Positions 1 through 7,266 of a stretch of DNA of 7,558 bases are shown piece after piece. Below the pieces are notes generated by a model. The model did not search any database, was not told the DNA's origin, and saw only the letters and a list, made by a program, of their open reading frames with translations. The translations under genes and the position numbers were made by a program. Source of the stretch: Anaerolineae bacterium (GTDB taxonomy: Bacteria; Chloroflexota; Anaerolineae; Anaerolineales; Villigracilaceae); assembly GCA_017303735.1 (NCBI GenBank), contig JAFLCF010000195.1, forward strand, positions 1 to 7,558. The letters are read 5' to 3'. Within the stretch, counting starts at the first letter, position 1. Each line of letters begins with the position of its first letter.

Positions 1-1
1 G

Positions 2-1042
2 CTCGAAGCGGATATCAAACCCTTCGCCACACTCTACCACTGGGACTTGCCCCAAAAACTGGAAGATGAAGGCGGCTGGACGGTGCGGTCTACTACGGAT
101 GCCTTTGTGGAGTATACCGATGTCATCACGCGTACACTCGGTGACCGCGTCAAGAACTGGATCACGCACAATGAACCCTCCGTGGTTGCCTGGGTAGGTC
201 ATGAGATGGGCGTCCATGCGCCGGGAATTGTAGACCCAACGCTTGCACGCGCCGTGCGCGTCGCGCATCATCTGTTGCTTTCTCATGGTTTGGCTGTCCC
301 GGTCATTCGCCGCAACAGCGCAAACGCAGAAGTAGGTATTACGTTGAACAGCAATTGGAATGTCGCCGCATCCAACTCCGCCATGGATCTGGATGCCGTG
401 CGCCGCGGCGAAGGCAAATGGGTGCGTTGGTTTGCAGACCCGGTCTACGGGCGCGGCTATCCAGTTGATATTGCGGAAGATTTCAAACAACTGGGCGCCT
501 TTCCCAATGGCATGGACTTTGTGCAAGATGGCGATATGAAAACCATTGCAGTGCCTACAGATTTTCTCGGCGTCAACTTTTACAACCGCGGAGTTGTACG
601 GGTGGACGACCCAAATAACGAACCACAAAAAGTTTTTTCCCAGCCTAAAACTCCCGAATATTGGACGGAGATGGATTGGGAAGTCTATCCTGATGGCTTG
701 TTGAATGTATTGGGACGTTTTTACTTCGATTATCAACCGTTGAAGTTATACGTCACCGAAAACGGCGCCAGCTACTCCACCCCGCCTGATGAAAATGGGA
801 ATGTTCCCGATGTGCATCGCACAAACTATCTGCGTACCCACTTTACTGCAGCGCATCGCGCTATTCAGGCCGGTGTGCCGTTGGCTGGATATTTCGTCTG
901 GTCCTTTATGGATAACTTCGAGTGGTCGTTCGGTTTCAGTCAACGCTTCGGCATCATCTGGGTGGATTATGAAACACAGAAACGCACACTAAAAGATAGT
1001 GCCAAATGGTATAAAGGCGTAATCAAGAAGAACGGTTTTTAG
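2..1042 (+). CDS. GH1 family beta-glucosidase (beta-glycosidase), C-terminal part; 5' end outside window
   Basis: Retaining glycoside hydrolase of family 1, expected to release glucose (or another sugar) from the non-reducing end of beta-linked oligosaccharides or aryl glycosides in the cytoplasm. The frame is open from base 2, and the first visible residues include the GH1 motif TLYHWDLPQ (His-Trp at 38-43). The TTG at 47 lies inside this motif and is not a start. The acid/base glutamate is in THNEP (Glu codon 173-175) and the nucleophile is in YVTENG (Glu codon 758-760), 195 residues apart as expected for the family. The C-terminal motif WSFMDNFEWSFGFSQRFG, which lines the glucose subsite, is intact, so the visible part looks functional. 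346 residues are visible; GH1 enzymes usually have about 440-470, so about 100 N-terminal residues lie off the left edge. Exact substrate (gluco-, galacto-, fuco-) cannot be told from sequence alone. A hairpin follows the TAG stop. Confidence 0.95.
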   Translation, partial: LEADIKPFATLYHWDLPQKLEDEGGWTVRSTTDAFVEYTDVITRTLGDRVKNWITHNEPSVVAWVGHEMGVHAPGIVDPTLARAVRVAHHLLLSHGLAVPVIRRNSANAEVGITLNSNWNVAASNSAMDLDAVRRGEGKWVRWFADPVYGRGYPVDIAEDFKQLGAFPNGMDFVQDGDMKTIAVPTDFLGVNFYNRGVVRVDDPNNEPQKVFSQPKTPEYWTEMDWEVYPDGLLNVLGRFYFDYQPLKLYVTENGASYSTPPDENGNVPDVHRTNYLRTHFTAAHRAIQAGVPLAGYFVWSFMDNFEWSFGFSQRFGIIWVDYETQKRTLKDSAKWYKGVIKKNGF

Positions 1043-1048
1043 TTCATA

Positions 1049-1090
1049 ACAATGGAGCCACGCCCAATGAGGTGTGGCTCCGTTGTGTTT
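1049..1090 (+). terminator. Hairpin terminator after the GH1 gene
   Basis: The arms 1049-1064 and 1071-1086 can form a 16-pair stem (14 Watson-Crick and 2 G-U pairs) around the 6-base loop CAATGA. It begins 6 bases after the GH1 stop. The following tract is only weakly T-rich (GTTTC, then A-rich), so termination may be incomplete, and some read-through into the next gene is possible. The hairpin nevertheless suggests that the phosphorylase-like gene starts a separate transcription unit. Confidence 0.75.
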
Positions 1091-1124
1091 CAAATAAACA
1101 TGTCAAGCAGTTTATTCCATGCAT

Positions 1125-1130
1125 AGGAAG
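1125..1130 (+). promoter_or_regulatory. Ribosome binding site AGGAAG deciding the start of the GH-Q-like gene
   Basis: AGGAAG lies 7 bases before ATG 1138. The same frame is open further upstream to a GTG at 1072, but that codon lies inside the terminator hairpin and has no ribosome binding site. This makes ATG 1138 the much better start. I could not support a clear -35/-10 promoter pair in 1087-1124. Confidence 0.7.
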
Positions 1131-1137
1131 CGCATTC

Positions 1138-4100
1138 ATGAGTAACCAGCAACCGCGTCAGATCTTCATCGGCGAAACGGTACAACAACAATCCGAACAG
1201 AATGTCAAAGGCGAGTTCGTCAACATGCTTGGCGACACATTCTACAAGATCAAAAATTATGACGGCATGTCGCCGTTTTTTATGAGCATCGTTAGCAGTT
1301 CGAATCACTGGCTGTTCATCTCATCCACCGGCGGGCTTTCGGCTGGCAGGGTCAGCGCCGAACAAGCCCTGTTCCCTTACTACACCGACGACAAGATCAC
1401 CGAGAACAATGAGAACACAGGCAGCAAATCCATTCTGCTGGTCACGCGCGCTGAAAAAACAAGTCTGTGGGAACCGTTCTCAGCCCGCTATCAAGGTAGC
1501 TATCTCATTGAACGAAATCTTTATAAGAACGTCCCTGGCACCGCGCTCATTTTCGAAGAGCGCAACCTCAGCCTTGGACTATCCTTCCGCTATGCATGGC
1601 GCACCAGTAACCAGTTTGGATTTATCAAATCAGCCTGGCTGACAAATACCGACGCTTCAGCCTGTCAGGTTGAACTGCTTGATGGGATTCAAAATATTCT
1701 GCCTGCCAATATCACTTCTTTGACTCAGAACACATTCAGTCCGCTTTTGGATGCCTACAAGCGCTCCGAACTGGACCCTGAAACTGGTCTGGCGATATTT
1801 GCCTTAAACTCCACCCTGACCGATCTCGCCGAACCCAGCGAATCGCTGTTGGCAACGACGGTGCTGCAGTTGGGGCTTGAGCAAGCCGACTACCTGCTTT
1901 CATCTCAACAACTTGATCAATTCCGTGCTGGAATGGGCATAACGCCGGAGACAGAAGTCCGCGGGCGGCGCTGCGCTTATTTTGTACACACCAGCTTCGA
2001 GCTTGGTCCTGAGGCGGAACGTTCCTGGCATCTCGTGGCAGATGTCAGTCAAGATAGCGTGGCGATCGTCAGCTTGAAGAAAAAATTAAACGGGGATCGG
2101 CACAAGCTTGTAAAAGCCCTTGAAGATGACATCCAACTGAACAATCGAAATCTGGAAAAGATCGTTGCCAGTTCAGATGGTTTGCAGGTTTCCAATGACC
2201 CGCTGGGTACCGCCCATCATTTTGCGAATGTGATGTTTAACGTCATGCGCGGCGGCATTTTCTCGAATGGCTATGATATCCACACGCAGGACTTTATTGA
2301 CTTTGTCAAAGTGCGTAATCGTGATGTTGTTGTCGATCAGGCAGCATTCTTTTCGGCGTTACCCGCACAAATGAACATTCTCGAACTCCACGCCCGTGCA
2401 GAAGCCAGCGGGCAGCAGGACTTGATCCGCTTGAGTTATGCGTATCTCCCCCTCTCGTTCAGTCGCCGCCATGGCGACCCAAGTCGTCCTTGGAATCGCT
2501 TCGCCATCGATATCAAAAAATCAGACGGTTCTTTGAAGTTGGGGTATGAAGGCAACTGGCGCGACATTTTTCAGAACTGGGAAGCGCTGGCGTATTCTTA
2601 TCCCGAATACATCGAAGGGATGATCTCCACCTTCCTGAACGCCACCACCGTGGATGGCTACAATCCATATCGAATCACCCGCGAGGGCATCGACTGGGAA
2701 ATTCCCGAGCCGAACAATCCCTGGGCAAACATCGGCTACTGGAGCGACCATCAGATCATCTATCTACAAAAATTAATGGAGATCAGTGCCAAGCTGCATC
2801 CGGGCAAACTAAATTCGTTTCTTTCCCAATCGATCTTCAGCTACGCCAATGTGCCATATCGTCTCAAACACTATGCGGATTTGCTGGCGAATCCATTCAA
2901 CTCCATCGACTTCCACTGGGACCTTGAACACAAGATCGATGCGCGAGTAAAGCAGCACGGCACAGATGGCAGGTTAGTCCATAACACAAACGGAAAGGTA
3001 CTCCACGCCACGCTAACCGAGAAACTGCTCACCTTGCTGCTCGCCAAATTAGTGAACTTTGTTCCCGAGGGCGGTATCTGGATGAATACCCAGCGCCCCG
3101 AATGGAACGACGCCAATAATGCTTTGGTGGGCAAAGGCTTATCGGTCGTGACACTCTGCTATTTGCGGCGGACGATTGTTTTTTGCAAAGAGTTATTGGA
3201 GCAAAGCGACCTCAGTGCAGTTCAAATCAGTGTAGAGATTCAGAGACTTTACGCGCAAATATTCCAGATCCTGAACAATTTCCAGGGAACGCTGGCAGGC
3301 TCCTTTAGCGCTGAGCAACGCCGTGCCATGATGGATGCGTTGGGCGAAGCGGGCAGCGACTCTCGCTGGAATTATTATTCCCACGGTCTTTCGGGTGAAA
3401 AGGCTCAATTGCCGATTTCTGCGCTGGTTGCCTTTCTCGATCTGGCGCAACAGTATGTGGAACATTCCTTGCGCGCCAACAAACGCAGCGATAATCTATA
3501 TCATGCCTACAACATCCTGCACATTAATCCTGGGCGGGCTTCTGTGGGTCATCTGTATGAAATGCTGGAAGGGCAAGTTGCCATGCTCTCCTCGGGCTTG
3601 CTGACAGGTGACGAGTCGCTCGCATTGTTGGAAAGCATGAAACGCGGTCCGCTCTACCGCGCCGACCAACATAGTTATATTCTCTATCCGGATCGAAACC
3701 TGCCAGGGTTCATCGAAAAAAACAGCATCACTCTCGAGCAAGTAAGCGGACTGGCACTGGTTTCAGAACTTGTGAAAACAAACAATAAGTCTCTGATCGT
3801 GCAAGACGAAGAAGGCAACTATCACTTTGCCGGGCATCTCCGCAACGCCAAAGATGTGACTCACGCGCTCGAGGCACTTTCTGCTCAATATCCCGAGTTG
3901 GTGCAGCGCGATTCCGAAAACATAAAAGTTTTATTCGAGAACACCTTTCATCATAATGAGTTCACCGGTCGCTCCGGGACTTTCTTTGCATACGAAGGGC
4001 TGGGAAGTATCTACTGGCATATGGTTTCCAAACTCCTGCTGGCTGTGCAGGAAACGATCCTGCGTACCAGAGCTGATTCGACCGCTGCCGCCTTGATGGA

Positions 4101-4587
4101 AAAGTACATCGACATCCGCAAGGGATTAAGCTTTAACAAGTCTCCCGATGTTTACGGCGCTTTCCCCACCGACCCATATTCCCACACTCCCAAAGGACAA
4201 GGCGCGAAACAACCCGGCATGACCGGCATGGTCAAGGAAGAAGTATTGACACGGCTGGCAGAACTCGGCTGTTTCATTGAAAATGGCATCTTGAAGTTTG
4301 ACTTCCACATATTGAATCAGAACGAATTCTTGTCCGCACCTGCAGATTTTATGTATATCGATGTGAACGGCATAAAACAAACCATCCAACTAGGAGCGAA
4401 TTGCCTGGCATACACCATTTGCCAGGTTCCGGTGGTTTTGCAGAAGTCGAACAAAAACGCGATCACCGTTCAATATTCGGATGGAAAGTCACTGCAAATT
4501 GAAGGTCATGATTTGGATATCGCTAATAGCCAGCATATTTTCAAGCGCAATGGAGTGATCCGGCATTTGACGGTCTTAATTTCATAA
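1138..4587 (+). CDS. Large clan GH-Q-like glycoside phosphorylase (candidate beta-glucan phosphorylase, GH149-like)
   Basis: 1149-residue protein without signal peptide or membrane segment, so probably cytoplasmic. I see motifs in the order known from GH94-type inverting phosphorylases: NWRDIFQNWEAL around residues 473-484 (compare YRDxxQD, sugar binding at subsite -1), GYWSDH near 534-538, and RPEWNDANNALVG around 653-665. In the last, Asp658 of WND corresponds to the general acid in the GH94 GDWND motif. Further conserved-looking blocks are RSGTFFAYEGLGSIYWH (945-961) and YGAFPTDPYSHTP through QPGMTG (1006-1030), possibly phosphate binding by analogy with the C-terminal active-site loops of GH94. 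Inferred domains: N-terminal beta-sandwich (about 1-370), helical linker, (alpha/alpha)6 barrel (about 400-1050), C-terminal beta-rich domain (about 1055-1149). GH94 enzymes usually have about 800 residues; the length fits GH149 beta-1,3-oligoglucan phosphorylases better. It follows a GH1 glucosidase and lies 16 bases before an ABC transporter. Phosphorylase activity and beta-1,3-glucan as substrate are inferences; an uncharacterised sister family or a hydrolase remains possible. Confidence 0.65.
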   Translation: MSNQQPRQIFIGETVQQQSEQNVKGEFVNMLGDTFYKIKNYDGMSPFFMSIVSSSNHWLFISSTGGLSAGRVSAEQALFPYYTDDKITENNENTGSKSILLVTRAEKTSLWEPFSARYQGSYLIERNLYKNVPGTALIFEERNLSLGLSFRYAWRTSNQFGFIKSAWLTNTDASACQVELLDGIQNILPANITSLTQNTFSPLLDAYKRSELDPETGLAIFALNSTLTDLAEPSESLLATTVLQLGLEQADYLLSSQQLDQFRAGMGITPETEVRGRRCAYFVHTSFELGPEAERSWHLVADVSQDSVAIVSLKKKLNGDRHKLVKALEDDIQLNNRNLEKIVASSDGLQVSNDPLGTAHHFANVMFNVMRGGIFSNGYDIHTQDFIDFVKVRNRDVVVDQAAFFSALPAQMNILELHARAEASGQQDLIRLSYAYLPLSFSRRHGDPSRPWNRFAIDIKKSDGSLKLGYEGNWRDIFQNWEALAYSYPEYIEGMISTFLNATTVDGYNPYRITREGIDWEIPEPNNPWANIGYWSDHQIIYLQKLMEISAKLHPGKLNSFLSQSIFSYANVPYRLKHYADLLANPFNSIDFHWDLEHKIDARVKQHGTDGRLVHNTNGKVLHATLTEKLLTLLLAKLVNFVPEGGIWMNTQRPEWNDANNALVGKGLSVVTLCYLRRTIVFCKELLEQSDLSAVQISVEIQRLYAQIFQILNNFQGTLAGSFSAEQRRAMMDALGEAGSDSRWNYYSHGLSGEKAQLPISALVAFLDLAQQYVEHSLRANKRSDNLYHAYNILHINPGRASVGHLYEMLEGQVAMLSSGLLTGDESLALLESMKRGPLYRADQHSYILYPDRNLPGFIEKNSITLEQVSGLALVSELVKTNNKSLIVQDEEGNYHFAGHLRNAKDVTHALEALSAQYPELVQRDSENIKVLFENTFHHNEFTGRSGTFFAYEGLGSIYWHMVSKLLLAVQETILRTRADSTAAALMEKYIDIRKGLSFNKSPDVYGAFPTDPYSHTPKGQGAKQPGMTGMVKEEVLTRLAELGCFIENGILKFDFHILNQNEFLSAPADFMYIDVNGIKQTIQLGANCLAYTICQVPVVLQKSNKNAITVQYSDGKSLQIEGHDLDIANSQHIFKRNGVIRHLTVLIS

Positions 4588-4603
4588 GAAATGAAAAAAA
4601 ACT

Positions 4604-5626
4604 ATGAGTCTCATTCACGTTAACAACTTAACCAAGCATTTCAAAATCCTTAACCGCCGCGAAGGGTTAAGCGGTGCATTCCGCGATCTTTTCTCCGGCG
4701 ATTACCGAACTGTCAAAGCCGTAGACGGCATCTCGTTCGACATTGAAGCGGGCGAGATCGTTGGGTATATCGGTCCGAATGGGGCGGGCAAATCTACCAC
4801 GATCAAGATGATGACGGGCATCCTCAAGCCCAGTGCAGGTGAGATCACCATCAATGGACATGTGCCCTTCGAGAATCGCATCCGCCAGGCGCAGATCATG
4901 GGTGTGGTCTTTGGTCAGCGCACACAATTATGGTGGGACCTGCCCGTGATCGAATCCTTCAAGATATTGAAGGAAATATACAAAGTTGATCAAAAGACCT
5001 TCGACGAACATATGGGCATGTTCAACGACCTGGTCGATCTAAAAGCGTTGTATTCGCAACAGGTGCGCGCGCTTTCTCTGGGTCAGCGAATGCTGTGTGA
5101 TATTACCGCATCGTTCCTGCACAATCCGCAGATCGTATTTCTGGATGAACCCACCATCGGTTTGGATATTTCCGTCAAGGCAAAGATCCGCACGATCATC
5201 AAAGAATTGAACCGCTCACGCAACACCACCATCATCCTGACCACGCATGACCTTGGTGATGTAGAAGCTTTGTCTCAGCGAGTTATCATCATTGATAAAG
5301 GTAAAAAACTTTACGACGGTGACACGCACAAGGTCAATATGTTGTTCGGCGCATTCCGCACCCTGAAAGTGCAGATCAATGATTTCAACGACGGCACTCT
5401 GGCAGCGCTTCGAACAAAGCTCAGCGATCGCTTTGGCAGCGATAACCATATGGTCATCGCCCAAACCGAGGAATTCTGGACGGATATCACCTTCGACCAG
5501 GCGCTTACGCCGCTCTCGGATGTGCTCAATTGCGTGATGGGCAGTTTCCACGTCTTCGATGTGCGCATTGTGGAAATTGCCATGGAAGATGTTGTACAGC
5601 GCATTTACGACGGAGCGCTATCATGA
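4604..5626 (+). CDS. ABC transporter ATP-binding protein, COG4586-type (ABC-2 exporter family)
   Basis: 340-residue nucleotide-binding subunit that powers the two permeases encoded directly downstream, acting at the inner face of the membrane. All catalytic elements are present: Walker A GPNGAGKST (57-65), Q-loop at FGQRTQLWWDLP (Gln105), signature LSLGQRM (157-163, Leu replacing the first Gly of LSGGQ, usual in this family), Walker B IVFLDEP (177-183), D-loop GLD (186-188) and switch His215. The extra 15-20 residues between the first strand and the Walker A region (about 18-36), the WDLPVIESF segment (111-119) and the roughly 100-residue C-terminal extension match the COG4586 ATPases that pair with DUF990 permeases. 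Substrate is unknown for most of the family. The start ATG is 16 bases after the phosphorylase-like stop and has only an A-rich leader with no strong Shine-Dalgarno, which suggests translation coupled to the upstream gene. The end overlaps the next gene by 4 bases (ATGA). Confidence 0.93.
   Translation: MSLIHVNNLTKHFKILNRREGLSGAFRDLFSGDYRTVKAVDGISFDIEAGEIVGYIGPNGAGKSTTIKMMTGILKPSAGEITINGHVPFENRIRQAQIMGVVFGQRTQLWWDLPVIESFKILKEIYKVDQKTFDEHMGMFNDLVDLKALYSQQVRALSLGQRMLCDITASFLHNPQIVFLDEPTIGLDISVKAKIRTIIKELNRSRNTTIILTTHDLGDVEALSQRVIIIDKGKKLYDGDTHKVNMLFGAFRTLKVQINDFNDGTLAALRTKLSDRFGSDNHMVIAQTEEFWTDITFDQALTPLSDVLNCVMGSFHVFDVRIVEIAMEDVVQRIYDGALS
5612..5615 (+). promoter_or_regulatory. Ribosome binding site GGAG for the first permease
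   Basis: GGAG lies inside the end of the ATPase gene, 7 bases before ATG 5623. It supports this start over upstream in-frame codons, which would add about 30 residues lying entirely within the ATPase gene and rich in Cys and His, unlike a permease N-terminus. The start ATG overlaps the ATPase stop TGA as ATGA, a common sign of translational coupling. Confidence 0.65.
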
Positions 5627-6414
5627 GAAAGTACCTAGCCTTCACCCGCGGCTCTTTCATGATCGGGCTGGTCTATCGCTTCGGACCTTTGTTCTCGCTG
5701 GTTGGGAACTTCGTCTACCTTGGCGTGGCGTATTATCTCTGGAAGAGTATTTACAAAAACTCAGATACTCTTCGCAATCTGACCTTCAACGAAACATTTC
5801 TATACATTGCCATCGGCTCGGCAGTCTTCATTTTGCTCAAAACCTATGTAGACTGGGAAGTTGCCTATGAGATCCGCGAAGGTATCATCTCGGTGCATCT
5901 CACCAAGCCGCTCGATTATCAAACGTACATCTTGTTCGTCAGCCTCGGGCAGATCATTATGAGTCTGTTGGTTATCACCTTGCCAACCATCTTGATCATT
6001 ACGCTGGTATTCAAAGTTCCCATTCCGCTTGGGCTTGGAACCTTATTCTTTCCCATCAGCCTCTTGTTGGCTTTCGTCATCAGTTTTTGCTTTGACTATT
6101 TCGTTGGCGTGATGGCATTCTATACCGAATCAGGCTGGGGTCTCTCGACTGTGAAAGAGATCATCATCCTCGGGCTATCCGGTGCATTAATTCCCTTGCA
6201 GTTCTTCCCCGAAACCATGCAAAGCATTTTGTTTATGCTGCCGTTTCAAGCCATCTATCACAGTCCGTTAATGATGTTGACACAACCTGACCAGCCTTTG
6301 AGCGTCTTTCTACCCATGCTGGCAATTCAAGCGGTGTGGGCTATTGTATTGTATGCATTGACCCGTTTGTTCTTCGAGCAGGCTGTAAAAGTCCTGCGGA
6401 TCGCAGGAGGCTGA
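5623..6414 (+). CDS. ABC-2 type transporter permease, DUF990-like (COG4587/COG3694 group), first subunit
   Basis: 263-residue integral membrane protein, probably one half of the membrane domain of an ABC exporter. About six hydrophobic segments are visible: near 15-40, 57-76, 102-130, 136-167, 177-195 and 218-250. The family hallmark is the cytoplasmic stretch EIREGIISVHLTKPLDY (83-99) between the second and third segments, corresponding to the (G)xxxxxLxKPL motif of DUF990 permeases; GALIPLQFFPE (187-197) is also typical. The protein is close to the usual length of about 260 residues and looks complete. It overlaps the ATPase gene by 4 bases and is followed after one base by a second permease of the same fold, giving the expected one ATPase, two permease set. 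Substrate unknown; export is inferred from the ABC-2 family membership and from the lack of a binding-protein gene. Confidence 0.88.
   Translation: MRKYLAFTRGSFMIGLVYRFGPLFSLVGNFVYLGVAYYLWKSIYKNSDTLRNLTFNETFLYIAIGSAVFILLKTYVDWEVAYEIREGIISVHLTKPLDYQTYILFVSLGQIIMSLLVITLPTILIITLVFKVPIPLGLGTLFFPISLLLAFVISFCFDYFVGVMAFYTESGWGLSTVKEIIILGLSGALIPLQFFPETMQSILFMLPFQAIYHSPLMMLTQPDQPLSVFLPMLAIQAVWAIVLYALTRLFFEQAVKVLRIAGG
6392..6410 (+). promoter_or_regulatory. Hairpin overlapping the strong Shine-Dalgarno of the second permease
   Basis: TCCTGCG (6392-6398) and CGCAGGA (6402-6408) form a perfect 7-bp stem with a 3-base loop GAT. The downstream arm contains four bases of the ribosome binding site AGGAGG (6405-6410), which stands 5 bases before ATG 6416. 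The sequence is directly visible; that it hides the site until ribosomes translating the first permease open it is an inference. Confidence 0.5.
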
Positions 6415-6415
6415 C

Positions 6416-7213
6416 ATGCGAAGCCTAGCCGAATACCTGCGCCTATATTTCATTATCGAAGCGCAATACATCAAAGCTCGCATGCAATACCGCGCCGATT
6501 TCATCATCAGCTCGTTTGGCATGCTCTTCTCGAGTCTCATTACACTGGGCGTGTTCTGGGTCATCTTCGATACCGTTCCAGATCTGGCTGGCTGGTCGCT
6601 GAACGAGATGGTTTTCATCTACGCGTTTTACATGCTTGCCGTCTCGCCCATGCAGATCATCTTCGACCATTTCTGGCAACTACGCTTCAACCTTCAACAG
6701 GGAACCTTTCTCAAATACTACTTCCGCCCGTTGAACATGATGTTCTACTACACCTCTGAAATATTCGACCTCAAAGGCTTGACCCAACTCTTTGTAGGCA
6801 TTGCCCTGCTGATCTATAGCGCGGCTCAACTACACGTAGAATGGACTCTGGCAAGGATGGGTTTACTCGTCATCACCCTCTTTAGCGCGTCTCTCGTTCA
6901 GATTTCCATCGTGGTGATGGCTGCCTGCGCCTCTTTCTGGGTCCTTGATTCGTATCCTGTTCTCGGGCTGGCGTGGCGTCTGAGGGAGTTTGCGCCCTAC
7001 CCGATGAGCATCTTCGATGGCGCGTTTCGGTTTACCTTTACCTACATCCTGCCGATCGGGTTTATCGCCTTCTACCCCTCGCAAATATTCTTACGTCCCG
7101 ACGAGGTGTCGCCGATCACCTATCTTTCTCCTTTGATCGGCATTGGCATGTTCGCCATTACCTATTGGATCTGGAAGCAAGGTGTGAATTCGTACACAGG
7201 AACTGGCTCATGA
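6416..7213 (+). CDS. ABC-2 type transporter permease, DUF990-like (COG3694/COG4587 group), second subunit
   Basis: 265-residue membrane protein that should pair with the preceding permease and the ATPase. The amphipathic, charged N-terminus (Arg/Glu/Lys-rich, 1-28) ending in MQYRADF is typical of the family, followed by hydrophobic segments near 30-52, 64-85, 112-138, 145-176, 206-228 and a last one near 235-255. The cytoplasmic motif GTFLKYYFRPLN (96-107) corresponds to the G-x-x-D/L-x-x-L-x-R-P-L element of DUF990 proteins. FAPYPMSIF (192-200) followed by LPIGFIAFYPSQIFL (212-226) matches the conserved C-terminal half. The start has a near-perfect Shine-Dalgarno AGGAGG 5 bases upstream, one base after the preceding stop TGA. 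Complete in length. The gene ends 33 bases before the convergent MFS gene end. Which of the two COG groups each permease belongs to was not resolved. Confidence 0.9.
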   Translation: MRSLAEYLRLYFIIEAQYIKARMQYRADFIISSFGMLFSSLITLGVFWVIFDTVPDLAGWSLNEMVFIYAFYMLAVSPMQIIFDHFWQLRFNLQQGTFLKYYFRPLNMMFYYTSEIFDLKGLTQLFVGIALLIYSAAQLHVEWTLARMGLLVITLFSASLVQISIVVMAACASFWVLDSYPVLGLAWRLREFAPYPMSIFDGAFRFTFTYILPIGFIAFYPSQIFLRPDEVSPITYLSPLIGIGMFAITYWIWKQGVNSYTGTGS

Positions 7214-7215
7214 TC

Positions 7216-7262
7216 GGACGATGGACGATTGACCGCTGACCATCGTCTATTGTCCATCGTCT
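7216..7262. repeat. Inverted repeat between convergent genes, possible bidirectional terminator
   Basis: The arms 7216-7229 and 7249-7262 can pair over 14 positions (12 Watson-Crick and 2 G-U pairs) around a 19-base loop. It lies just after the stop of the second permease and runs into the last codons of the minus-strand MFS gene. No clear T-run follows on either strand, so a terminator role is plausible from the position but not shown. Confidence 0.45.
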
Positions 7263-7266
7263 ATCG
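7239..7266 (-). repeat. 7-bp tandem repeat, unit CGATRGA read on the minus strand
   Basis: Four consecutive 7-base units read on the plus strand as ACCATCG, TCTATTG, TCCATCG and TCTATCG (7239-7266). Two units of the same kind, in opposite orientation, stand at 7219-7232 (CGATGGA, CGATTGA), which produces the inverted repeat. The stop codon and last four codons of the MFS gene are made of these units, so the repeat has shaped the end of that protein. Confidence 0.6.

Noticed and set aside
4404..4426. 7-bp inverted repeat CCTGGCA / TGCCAGG with a 9-base loop inside the phosphorylase-like gene
   Set aside because: It lies within coding sequence well before the stop, with no T-run, and is of a size expected by chance in several kilobases.
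1138..4587. Possible gene fusion because of the unusual length of the protein
   Set aside because: The motifs on both sides of the middle region belong to one continuous catalytic domain order, and no linker-like low-complexity segment or second start is seen; a single large enzyme explains it better.
4591..4623. Ten-codon reading frame (ATG AAA AAA AAC ... TAA) overlapping the ATPase start, with a run of eight A
   Set aside because: It has no ribosome binding site and no leader-peptide features such as repeated regulatory codons; the A-rich leader before the ATPase explains it.
5072..5086. Departure of the ABC signature from LSGGQ (LSLGQ)
   Set aside because: To my knowledge the LSLGQRM form is normal for ATPases of the COG4586 type, so it is a family mark and not a defect.
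5216..5604. Two minus-strand open frames of about 100 codons opposite the end of the ATPase gene
   Set aside because: They lie antisense to a gene with all conserved ABC motifs, and show no recognisable domain or ribosome binding site; they are by-products of the codon use of the real gene.
6973..7239. Plus-strand open frame overlapping the end of the second permease and reaching the MFS gene
   Set aside because: It is out of frame with the permease, whose membrane segments and family motifs continue to 7213; the frame has no conserved features of its own.
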